From: Firmicutes bacterium HGW-Firmicutes-10
Lineage (GTDB): Bacteria > Bacillota_I > Bacilli_A > Erysipelotrichales > Erysipelotrichaceae
DNA length: 6,556 nucleotides
NCBI GenBank assembly: GCA_002841605.1
Contig: PHAF01000102.1
Location: forward strand, 1-6,556
Direction of reading: 5' to 3'
Shown: one piece after another, positions 1 to 5,007 of the stretch
Layout of the letters: each line of letters begins with the position of its first letter
Numbering within the stretch: the first letter of the stretch is position 1
Translations under genes and position numbers: made by a program
The notes under the pieces: generated by a model
What the model was told of the DNA's origin: nothing
What the model saw: the letters and a program-made list of their open reading frames with translations, nothing else
Database searches by the model: none

Positions 1-118
1 TGATCTGCTCATTATTTTTTTAAACTCTGACGAGTTAAATTTTAAAATTTTTGTCTTGTACTTGATGTTTCCTATTTAGTTTTCAAAGATCAATCGGCTC
101 TTGCACTTTTGTCGGTGC
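1..118 (-). other. Probable rRNA operon leader, 16S gene expected beyond left edge
   Basis: Read on the minus strand, this non-coding stretch resembles the leader that precedes 16S rRNA in Bacillota. It contains TGATCTTTGAAAACT at 92-78, which closely resembles the boxA antitermination element of Bacillus rrn leaders. An AT-rich spacer rich in ACAAGACAAAA-like sequence follows, then a small hairpin at 36-23 (AACTC-GTCA-GAGTT). The 16S gene itself is not in the window, so the identification rests on leader resemblance from memory. A 16S-23S spacer is less likely, because a protein gene and not 16S lies directly upstream. A match to the start of 16S rRNA within about 50-100 nt beyond position 1 would confirm it. 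Confidence 0.65.
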
Positions 119-144
119 CTTATTATATTAACAAATGAGGCACC
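114..144. repeat. 31-bp imperfect inverted repeat over the -10 region
   Basis: The arms GGTGCCTTATT (114-124) and AATGAGGCACC (134-144) are inverted copies with 10 of 11 positions paired, around a 9-nt AT-rich centre. The outer 7 bp (GGTGCCT/AGGCACC) are perfect. The dyad covers the -10 and the predicted start site and reaches toward the -35. Most of the upstream arm would not be transcribed from that promoter, so a DNA operator is more natural than an RNA hairpin. No known operator is recognised. Confidence 0.6.
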
Positions 145-153
145 ATAAGTCAA
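122..153 (-). promoter_or_regulatory. Promoter of the probable rRNA operon
   Basis: On the minus strand a -35 TTGACT (153-148, 5 of 6 to consensus) is followed after 17 nt by TAATAT (130-125). A perfect TATAAT (127-122) overlaps it but lies 20 nt from the same -35. With the 17-nt spacing, transcription would start near 118 at a G, as is usual for Bacillota rrn promoters. The region upstream of the -35 (about 160-185) is rich in A-tracts, like an UP element. The downstream gene is inferred to be rRNA. Confidence 0.6.
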
Positions 154-211
154 TCAAAATTAACTCCTTTTTATGCTTTTTTTCATAAGACTTTCAACCA
201 ATCCGAAAGCA

Positions 212-748
212 TCACGGTTTCTTCTTGAAATCCCTTAAATACTCTTGAAATAACCCCTCAATGACATCTTGGTCAAAAGGAACCGTCTCATTTTCAATCA
301 TAGCCAACAATTGATCCAATGATTCACGGACGATTTCCATGATATCCGAAGGATAATTCATTTGCTTGCTATGCAATTCAAATTCATCTTCATCAAGTAC
401 ATCGATTGCCCGATTCGGATAAACCTTCACATCCAAATCATAATCAATGTTCTTGATTGCTTCCCCGTCATAAACGCTGGGAGAGGCAAGATTGCAATAA
501 TAGTAGATCCCTGTCTTGCGGATCATAGAAATGATATTGAACCACTTGTCCGCATAAAAGAAACATATTGCCGGTTCGCGGGTATACCAACTGCGACCAT
601 CCGCTTCCGTGACCCATGTTTTATGGGTAACTACGATAACGACATCTTCTTGAGCACGCAAAACAAGACCCTTCGCCCATGTGCGATGCAACGTCCCATC
701 GTGCTTATAACTTTGAATATAAACATTGGTTCCGACATTTGGCAACAC
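212..748 (-). CDS. Nucleoside tri-/diphosphatase, DUF402 (YgaC/UPF0374) family
   Basis: This protein of 178 aa closely follows Bacillus YgaC and the staphylococcal Ntdp enzyme, a cytoplasmic Mg-dependent phosphatase that hydrolyses nucleoside tri- and diphosphates. Visible family blocks, numbered from the start chosen here, are SYKHDGTLHR (13-22), REPAICFF (57-64), YYYCNLASP (82-90), IDYDLDVKVYP (101-111, acidic metal-binding region) and LDEDEFELH (118-126). The length matches the usual 176-180 aa. I place the start at GTG 748-746 because AGGAGG (761-756) lies 7 nt upstream. ATG 754 is only 1 nt from that site, and ATG 775 overlaps the -10 box and would not be transcribed. The gene has its own promoter and no clear terminator before the probable rRNA promoter. 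The family assignment is firm; substrate preference is inferred. Confidence 0.92.
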   Translation of the reverse strand: MLPNVGTNVYIQSYKHDGTLHRTWAKGLVLRAQEDVVIVVTHKTWVTEADGRSWYTREPAICFFYADKWFNIISMIRKTGIYYYCNLASPSVYDGEAIKNIDYDLDVKVYPNRAIDVLDEDEFELHSKQMNYPSDIMEIVRESLDQLLAMIENETVPFDQDVIEGLFQEYLRDFKKKP

Positions 749-755
749 AGACATC

Positions 756-802
756 CCTCCTTTGCGCTTTATCATTATATCTTATATGAAATAACTTGAA
801 AA
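756..802 (-). promoter_or_regulatory. Promoter and ribosome binding site of the DUF402 phosphatase gene
   Basis: On the minus strand TTTTCA (802-797) and a perfect TATAAT (779-774) are separated by 17 nt, predicting a start near 767. A strong AGGAGG (761-756) follows, giving a leader of about 19 nt before the GTG at 748. The transcript would begin downstream of the ATG at 775, which rules that codon out as the start. Confidence 0.65.
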
Positions 803-822
803 CCTTAAATATTCGTTTCATA

Positions 823-850
823 ATAAAAGAAACCTCTTGCGAGGTTTTAA
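823..850 (-). terminator. Rho-independent terminator after thiT
   Basis: On the minus strand a 7-bp stem AAACCTC/GAGGTTT (847-841 with 836-830) encloses a GCAA tetraloop and is followed by CTTTTATT. It lies directly after the thiT stop codon (854-852) and separates thiT from the downstream phosphatase promoter. Confidence 0.8.
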
Positions 851-851
851 G

Positions 852-1358
852 TCAACTATGTATGCGTAATCGTGGCAATAGCATCGTTACGACGATCAGC
901 GCAACGATCATGGTCGGAATCATGTACCAGCCATTATAAGCCAGCGATCCCCACCAGGTCACTTCATAAAACAATACCCCGGAGATCGTATGGGACGCCA
1001 AACGGACCAGATTGGTTACGATGATCCCCCACAAAACCGTCTGACTTCTGATTTTACTCGACGGGACCAAACAAGCGATACCGTAAATCCCAAAGGCAAG
1101 TATGTAGTCAAGGAAGAACTGATACCAATTGAGAAACCACATCGCACCGGTCATCCACTGCAGTAGAACTGACATAAGACCGACAGCCACTCCTTTTTTC
1201 CAGCCCAAGTCATAACTGGCTAACAACAGGGCAATCACGCCTAGACCCAAGGTACCGCCTTGCGGCATCTTGAAAATCCCGATCATGTTGGAAAGATAAT
1301 CCAAAACGATAAACATGGCCAAATAGGCCGACATCTTAACTAGATCTCTTGTACTCAT
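852..1358 (-). CDS. thiT: Thiamine-specific ECF transporter S component ThiT (YuaJ)
   Basis: This integral membrane protein of 168 aa (the family is usually 170-200) should bind thiamine outside the cell and work with an EcfA-EcfA'-EcfT energising module encoded elsewhere; none is in this window. The sequence shows about six hydrophobic segments (near residues 10-28, 36-48, 54-70, 80-97, 107-127 and 142-161). It also shows aromatic-rich blocks typical of ThiT: WFLNWYQFFLDYILAF (74-89), RLASHTISGVLFY (119-131) and YNGWYMIP (141-148). The C-terminal tail is positively charged (PRLRIHS), consistent with a cytoplasmic end. The TPP riboswitch upstream independently supports the thiamine assignment. 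The start ATG at 1358 follows GGAGG (1372-1368) by 9 nt, and that site lies inside the riboswitch expression platform. Confidence 0.95.
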   Translation of the reverse strand: MSTRDLVKMSAYLAMFIVLDYLSNMIGIFKMPQGGTLGLGVIALLLASYDLGWKKGVAVGLMSVLLQWMTGAMWFLNWYQFFLDYILAFGIYGIACLVPSSKIRSQTVLWGIIVTNLVRLASHTISGVLFYEVTWWGSLAYNGWYMIPTMIVALIVVTMLLPRLRIHS

Positions 1359-1415
1359 AAAAAAACACCTCCGTTTTGAGAAGAGGCGTAAGGAAAAAAC
1401 CGGAACTCCCTACGC
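1359..1415 (-). promoter_or_regulatory. TPP riboswitch expression platform: alternative hairpins
   Basis: Two mutually exclusive pairings can be drawn on the minus-strand RNA. In the OFF form ACGCCUC (1389-1383) pairs with GAGGUGU (1371-1365), an 11-nt loop between. This hides the ribosome binding site and is followed by a U run (1365-1359) ending at the AUG. In the ON form GCGUAGGGA (1415-1407), part of the aptamer core, pairs over 9 bp (one G-U) with UCCUUACGC (1394-1386) and frees the ribosome binding site. The OFF hairpin could act as a terminator, by sequestering the ribosome binding site, or both. Confidence 0.75.
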
Positions 1416-1479
1416 TAGCTTTATCTAGATCAGGTGATTAAGGGTTTGTTTGCACATCTCAGCTGACGCTCCCCTGTTC
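1403..1479 (-). ncRNA. TPP riboswitch (THI box) aptamer
   Basis: On the minus strand the hallmark blocks of the thiamine pyrophosphate aptamer are present in order. These are GGGGAGC (1474-1468), CUGAGA (1462-1457), ACCUGAUC (1435-1428), then GAUAA and the AGCGUAGGGA block ending at 1407. A short P1 stem pairs GAAC (1479-1476) with GUUC (1406-1403). Binding of TPP is expected to turn thiT off. The match to the THI-box consensus is strong, and the aptamer sits directly upstream of a thiamine transporter gene. Confidence 0.95.
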
Positions 1480-1487
1480 ACACAATG

Positions 1488-1496
1488 ATTATATCA
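1488..1496 (-). promoter_or_regulatory. Extended -10 promoter of the thiT transcript
   Basis: The minus strand reads TGATATAAT, a TGn extended -10 joined to a perfect TATAAT (1493-1488). No good -35 is seen 16-18 nt upstream, which the extended -10 can compensate for. The predicted start near 1481 lies just before the aptamer P1 stem at 1479. Confidence 0.7.
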
Positions 1497-1531
1497 CACC
1501 CAATATTGAAACGAAAGAAAGGAACTCTGCC

Positions 1532-2017
1532 ATGTATCAATTTGAAGGAAAACCGGCTGATCGCATCGAAGCTTATCAGCTGCTGCTCGCCCAGGCTCAG
1601 GCGTTGCTCGAAGGAGAAACAGATTTTATAGCCAACTGCGCCAACATCAGTTCTTTGCTTAACTTATTTGTAGAGAAGATCAATTGGGTCGGATTTTATC
1701 TGAACAAAAACAACGAGCTTGTTTTGGGACCTTTTCAAGGCAACCCTGCTTGCGTCCGAATCCCTTTCGATAGAGGTGTATGCGGAAAAGCCGCAAGCAC
1801 GAAAACCGTGCAGCGCATCGACAATGTCCACTTGTTTCCGGGGCATATCGCTTGTGACTCTGCTTCCAACAGTGAGCTGGTCATACCGTTGATCAAAGAC
1901 GGAAACGTCATCGGCGTGCTGGATATCGACTCGCCGGTATTTTCTAGATTTGATTCGACCGACATCACTTGGCTGAGTAAAATCGCCGAGCTGTTGACCC
2001 AATCTGTAACAGACTGA
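1532..2017 (+). CDS. Free methionine-(R)-sulfoxide reductase (GAF domain, YebR/YtsP type)
   Basis: The product is a single GAF-domain enzyme of 161 aa that reduces free L-methionine-(R)-sulfoxide in the cytoplasm, recycling through thioredoxin. All three conserved cysteines are present: Cys74 (NPACVRIPF), Cys84 (RGVCGKA) and Cys108 (HIACDSASNSELVIP). Their spacing equals that of E. coli Cys84, Cys94 and Cys118, so the protein should be active. Other family blocks are NWVGFYL (51-57), LGPFQG (65-70) and IGVLDIDSP (127-135). ATG 1532 is preceded by AAAGGA (1518-1523) at 8 nt. It is divergent from thiT and convergent with the GNAT gene. I see no convincing promoter, and its -35 region would overlap the thiT riboswitch promoter. 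Confidence 0.93.
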   Translation: MYQFEGKPADRIEAYQLLLAQAQALLEGETDFIANCANISSLLNLFVEKINWVGFYLNKNNELVLGPFQGNPACVRIPFDRGVCGKAASTKTVQRIDNVHLFPGHIACDSASNSELVIPLIKDGNVIGVLDIDSPVFSRFDSTDITWLSKIAELLTQSVTD

Positions 2018-2034
2018 CCTTCGGGTCTTTTTTT
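2016..2034 (+). terminator. Compact terminator of the sulfoxide reductase gene
   Basis: GACC-TTCG-GGTC (2016-2027), a short stem capped by a stable UUCG tetraloop, is followed by seven T residues (2028-2034). The stem begins inside the TGA stop codon of the gene. Confidence 0.75.
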
Positions 2035-2050
2035 ATATAATATATAGAAA

Positions 2051-2070
2051 GAAAAAAGCGCTGTTGCGCT
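2051..2070 (-). terminator. Terminator of the six-gene minus-strand cluster
   Basis: On the minus strand AGCGC-AACA-GCGCT (2070-2057) forms a 5-bp GC-rich stem followed by a T run (2057-2052). It overlaps the TAG stop codon of the GNAT gene at 2071-2069 and faces the convergent terminator at 2016-2034. Confidence 0.8.
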
Positions 2071-2494
2071 ATAAGTATTTCCTCATTTTGATATGAGGAC
2101 AAAATTGATCCATGTAAACATCCCCGACCCGTGCATATCCAAGTTTTTCGTAGAATCCGGCCGCACTGCACTGAGCAGAAAGTTCGACGGCATTAGCACC
2201 CATTTGACGTGCATGATCTTGCAAAGCTTCCATAACTGCTTTTCCGACATTCTTCTGACGCCATTCCCGGATTACCGCAATACGTCCGATCGTATATACC
2301 CCCGGCTGATCCGATTCAAACATGCGGCCGACTGCCACAGGAAAGTCTTGATCCCATCCTTCGATATGCCAAGCGTGATCATCGATGTCATCAAATTCAT
2401 CCTCAAAACCTTGTTCATCCACAAATACCCTTACCCGAATATCTTTTGCGATGCTTGTGTTCTTTATTCCCTTAACGATGTTAAACGTCAACAT
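2069..2494 (-). CDS. GNAT-family N-acetyltransferase (YjcF-like)
   Basis: This single-domain GNAT protein of 141 aa is predicted to transfer acetyl from acetyl-CoA to an unidentified amine. The layout fits the YjcF subfamily: RVRVFVDEQGF (20-30), an acidic EDEFDDIDDHAWHI stretch (31-44), the YTIGRIAV strand (67-74), then the CoA pyrophosphate loop RQKNVGKA (79-86). It continues with LSAQCSAAGFYEKLGY (105-120) and a C-terminal FCPHIKMRK (131-139). The loop reads RxxNxG where many relatives have RxxGxG, a tolerated change. The start ATG at 2494 lies inside the preceding gene and overlaps its end by 14 nt. AAGGAGG (2507-2501) is 6 nt upstream, so translational coupling is likely. It is the last gene of the cluster. 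The substrate cannot be told from the sequence. Confidence 0.9.
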   Translation of the reverse strand: MLTFNIVKGIKNTSIAKDIRVRVFVDEQGFEDEFDDIDDHAWHIEGWDQDFPVAVGRMFESDQPGVYTIGRIAVIREWRQKNVGKAVMEALQDHARQMGANAVELSAQCSAAGFYEKLGYARVGDVYMDQFCPHIKMRKYL

Positions 2495-3374
2495 CCCTTG
2501 CCTCCTTATTCATCCGGTGTATCAGGCGTAAATTTCTTACGATCATATCACTCATCCAATCCGGCTTGATTTTTTCAAACTCATCTTCAAACTGATACCA
2601 GTTCCAAGGTATTTGCCAGATGCCATCCTCATTCACTGTTTCCATCAGCCAATTCGATTCTATTTTCAGAGCATCGATGATATCTTCAAAAAACGGAAAG
2701 TGGAAATTCGGAAAGAAAACAGAAGGTCTTAACACATAGTCTGTACGGTCTTTCTCTATAAAATCCTGACAACCCCTAAGAATCTGTTGTTTCGCTTTCT
2801 CGATGACTTCGTTGCGAATATCGATATTTGCCATGATTGCATATTGAACCGCACGAACCAAAGAATTTAAGTCATGCATATCCAAATCGTCATCACTCAT
2901 AAAATGAAAGAATATTGTTTCAAGTTTCTTCTTTGCCTTTGTATCATCAGTAACCATTGCCAGAAATCCATACAGTGCCGCACTTGGATTGTAAATCCCC
3001 GCTTTTTTCTCAGGATCGTAATTCCACCATATCGCTCTTGGATGAGCATTATTGGATTCGATTGCAAACCTAAACCAGTCACCATCTTTTTGTTGGCAAT
3101 TGGTTAAATAATCAACCAAATCCCGAACAATACCCAACTCAAGATTCCAACAGCCGATTTCTGAAAGTATTTCCGTTGCTACCCAACTGGCAATCGGCGA
3201 TGAATCGGGATTACGAAAGTCCGGTTCCAACCCGTGACCAAAACCACCGTCGGAATTCTGAAATTTCTTCAACTCATTTAAAACAGCTGAAACATTCCCG
3301 TTTTCAAAATGATAACGGAAACGGGCAATATCTAATGGGCGCCCGTGTTCCAACAACCAATCAACACTTCTCAT
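2481..3374 (-). CDS. Alpha/alpha-toroid (prenyltransferase/terpenoid cyclase-like) protein, function unknown
   Basis: I do not recognise a characterised gene here. The 297-aa product has no signal peptide or membrane segment and appears cytosolic. It contains QW-like repeats as found in squalene cyclase and prenyltransferase alpha/alpha toroids: FQNSDGGFGHGLEPDFRNP (38-56), CQQKDGDWF (93-101) and VNEDGIWQIPWNWYQF (247-262). NPSAALYGFLAM (129-140) lies between them. The protein is rich in Trp and Phe. The class II terpene cyclase DxDD acid motif is not evident; DDDLDMHD (161-168) is acidic but not in a recognisable catalytic context. The zinc ligands of protein prenyltransferases are also not evident. 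ATG 3374 follows GGAG by about 8 nt and begins one base after the ogt stop codon; its 3' end overlaps the GNAT gene. Fold assignment is moderately sure; enzyme activity is unknown. Confidence 0.8.
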   Translation of the reverse strand: MRSVDWLLEHGRPLDIARFRYHFENGNVSAVLNELKKFQNSDGGFGHGLEPDFRNPDSSPIASWVATEILSEIGCWNLELGIVRDLVDYLTNCQQKDGDWFRFAIESNNAHPRAIWWNYDPEKKAGIYNPSAALYGFLAMVTDDTKAKKKLETIFFHFMSDDDLDMHDLNSLVRAVQYAIMANIDIRNEVIEKAKQQILRGCQDFIEKDRTDYVLRPSVFFPNFHFPFFEDIIDALKIESNWLMETVNEDGIWQIPWNWYQFEDEFEKIKPDWMSDMIVRNLRLIHRMNKEARDVDV

Positions 3375-3375
3375 A

Positions 3376-3822
3376 TCATTTCTCCAAATCCAGCAGTTTC
3401 TGCTTTAACTCAAGTCCACCCGCAAATCCAACCAGACTGCCATCCGATCCGATGACCCGATGGCAAGGAACCACGATCATACACGGATTATGATTCATCG
3501 CATTTCCGATGGCTCTAGATCCCTTGGGATTATCGATCCGACGAGCCAATTCTCCATAAGATACCGTTTCACCGAAGCCGACTTTCATCAACTCCAAAAA
3601 CACCTTCTTGCGAAACTCGGTAACTTTTAAATCCAAAACAAAGTCAAAGGTTTTTCGCTTCCCGTCACGATATTCCTTCATTTGATGAATTGCTTTGCTC
3701 ACTTCACCGGTTCCAGGACATTCCTCAAGTCGTTTAAAACTGAAATCCACCTTCTCAACGGCATCTTCTCTTCCTTCGATGATCAATGAACCATCAAAAA
3801 AAGAGCAAATAGCTTTGTTCAT
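3376..3822 (-). CDS. ogt: Methylated-DNA--[protein]-cysteine S-methyltransferase
   Basis: This protein of 148 aa repairs O6-alkylguanine in DNA by irreversible transfer of the alkyl group to its own cysteine. The active-site motif is PCHRVIG with the acceptor Cys120. The DNA-binding helix-turn-helix GETVSYGELARRI (84-96) and the GSRAIGNAM segment carrying the base-flipping arginine (Arg103) are intact, as is the C-terminal LVGFAGGLELKQKLLDLE. The N-terminal domain is short (about 60 residues), typical of Ogt/MGMT proteins without an Ada transcription domain. I chose ATG 3822 because it forms a 4-nt ATGA overlap with the upstream stop codon and has AGGAG 8 nt upstream. An upstream in-frame codon at 3843 lies before that site. 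The flanking operon suggests coupled expression. Confidence 0.95.
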   Translation of the reverse strand: MNKAICSFFDGSLIIEGREDAVEKVDFSFKRLEECPGTGEVSKAIHQMKEYRDGKRKTFDFVLDLKVTEFRKKVFLELMKVGFGETVSYGELARRIDNPKGSRAIGNAMNHNPCMIVVPCHRVIGSDGSLVGFAGGLELKQKLLDLEK

Positions 3823-4619
3823 ACCACCCGCTCCTTTATCCAAGCAACTGCCTCATCAACAGCTGTCTGCATTTCAAAAAATTTAACATGAGCATTCCCT
3901 ATTTTGAATGCCGTAACCAAATTTTTGTGTTCCAACACTAATCCGATATTTTTAAAATCATCCGCATCATAATCGTAATCCAAATATTTCTGCCAAATAC
4001 GTCCGCCACTGCCCTCAACTGCGCCACCCTGTAAAATCACGGCACGCCTAGAACTGATTGACTCCGCTAAGTGTAAGGCTGTACAACTGTCATATCCGAC
4101 ACCCAGCAATAAAACATGAGCTTTTAAATCATAGCAAGCTCCCAAGGGAGATTCCTTGCTCAAAGGAAAATCGAGTTCATGATGGCGGCAGATAAATCGT
4201 GCATATTTACCCATCGCACAAAAAGCTACGGCAGGATGGTGTGTCATAACACTTCCCTCGCGATGCCGGATGCTTTTTGAGATGGCACCCATCTTACTGA
4301 CATCACTGTGATTAATATGAAATGAAGGGTGAGATTTACGAATGATATCGAAAAACTCGATGGCTACCGGCGGGTTTTGCCAGTAACTGGGCTCACTGTT
4401 ATCTCCAGACTGCATGGATACGACGATTGTTCCTTCGTATCCGACAGCTTCAAGTAATGCATCGACAACGGTCTGTGCACCTCCGCAAACATAACCAAAA
4501 GCACGCAAGGACGAATGGACCATCAAGGTCATTCCTTCACTGATTCCATTGGCGCGCAATTGATCGATGATTTGTTGGCGGGTGATGACCGCACGAATCT
4601 CATTACTCGATAATGTCAT
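3819..4619 (-). CDS. AAC(3)-family (YokD-like) N-acetyltransferase
   Basis: This 266-aa protein belongs to the aminoglycoside 3-N-acetyltransferase fold family, which uses acetyl-CoA and is distinct from GNAT. Family landmarks are VHSSLRAFGYVCGGAQTVVDAL (34-55), SKMGAISKSIR (108-118) and the THHPAVAFCAMG segment with the expected catalytic His128 before Pro129. SPLG (157-160) and LLLGVGYDSCTALHLAE (170-186) follow. The usual RS.HP reads MTHHP here. YokD-like chromosomal members are common in Bacillota and many do not confer resistance, so an aminoglycoside substrate should not be assumed. ATG 4619 overlaps the preceding gene by 17 nt and has no strong nearby ribosome binding site, so expression probably depends on coupling; the downstream ogt overlaps by 4 nt. 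Confidence 0.9.
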   Translation of the reverse strand: MTLSSNEIRAVITRQQIIDQLRANGISEGMTLMVHSSLRAFGYVCGGAQTVVDALLEAVGYEGTIVVSMQSGDNSEPSYWQNPPVAIEFFDIIRKSHPSFHINHSDVSKMGAISKSIRHREGSVMTHHPAVAFCAMGKYARFICRHHELDFPLSKESPLGACYDLKAHVLLLGVGYDSCTALHLAESISSRRAVILQGGAVEGSGGRIWQKYLDYDYDADDFKNIGLVLEHKNLVTAFKIGNAHVKFFEMQTAVDEAVAWIKERVV

Positions 4620-5007
4620 TTAACTGCAACCAATCCTTAAGCATTGAATACTTTATTGCACCTGTTTTAGACTCAACCAAAACACCGTTTTTAAATATAT
4701 AGGTCGTCGGTGTCCAACGGGCTTCGACCAAATACTTCTCGATCAGCGAATTGACATCCGTTTTAACGTCCGAATCAAGTTCAACATAAAATATCTGGAC
4801 ACCATAGTTTTTAACGATTTCACGCACGACCGGTTTATATTCTTTGCATGCTGAACAAGTCGAAATACCGATGACCAATACCATCGATTCTGCCGCATCC
4901 AGCCGTCGGATGGCCTCGGATGCTTTAATTGATGTCACATCTTCCGAAGTCGTACAACCCGCGAATACGGTAAGCAATAACAACCCTATGACTACAAGTT
5001 TTTTCAT
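4603..5007 (-). CDS. Thioredoxin-fold lipoprotein
   Basis: This 134-aa protein has a lipoprotein signal peptide: Lys2-Lys3, a hydrophobic stretch (4-16) and a lipobox FAGC with Cys18 as the predicted lipidation site, so it should be anchored outside the membrane. A thioredoxin-like domain follows, with a redox motif CSAC (Cys51 and Cys54) after VLVIGIST and the cis-proline WTPTTYIF (Pro100). The spacing resembles small thioredoxin-like proteins sometimes called bacteriocin transport accessory proteins, but no bacteriocin genes are present. A disulfide reductase or oxidase role at the cell surface is inferred. ATG 5007 has a 4-nt ATGA overlap with the upstream gene and AGGGAG 8 nt upstream; its end overlaps the acetyltransferase gene by 17 nt. 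Confidence 0.88.
   Translation of the reverse strand: MKKLVVIGLLLLTVFAGCTTSEDVTSIKASEAIRRLDAAESMVLVIGISTCSACKEYKPVVREIVKNYGVQIFYVELDSDVKTDVNSLIEKYLVEARWTPTTYIFKNGVLVESKTGAIKYSMLKDWLQLNDIIE

Noticed and set aside
37..50. Perfect 14-bp palindrome of A and T runs in the left non-coding region
   Set aside because: Such palindromes arise easily in very AT-rich sequence, and its place within the probable rRNA leader suggests no operator.
128..169. A nine-codon leader-peptide-like frame on the minus strand (TTG at 157, TAA ending at 128) with AAGGAG 6 nt upstream
   Set aside because: It would lie upstream of the predicted transcription start and overlaps the promoter. It could be made only by read-through, and its composition suggests no attenuation role.
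362..799. A long plus-strand open frame opposite the DUF402 phosphatase
   Set aside because: It is antisense to a protein with clear family motifs throughout, and its translation looks unlike any protein family.
2093..2569. A long plus-strand open frame opposite the GNAT gene and the end of the toroid gene
   Set aside because: It lacks a ribosome binding site and family motifs, runs antisense to two well-supported genes and is explained as a shadow frame.
3819..4619. Reading the AAC(3)-fold gene as an acquired aminoglycoside resistance gene
   Set aside because: It resembles chromosomal YokD-like proteins, sits in a tightly overlapped operon with no mobile element nearby, and shows no sign of foreign composition. 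Family membership alone does not establish a drug substrate.
4603..5007. A bacteriocin secretion locus, from the accessory-protein-like thioredoxin lipoprotein
   Set aside because: No precursor peptide, ABC transporter or immunity gene is present, and the thioredoxin fold alone is not specific.
1532..5007. An oxidative-damage repair module linking the sulfoxide reductase, the CSAC lipoprotein and ogt
   Set aside because: The sulfoxide reductase is on the opposite strand as a separate unit, the lipoprotein is predicted to be outside the cell, and ogt repairs alkylation rather than oxidation. The theme is not supported by layout.
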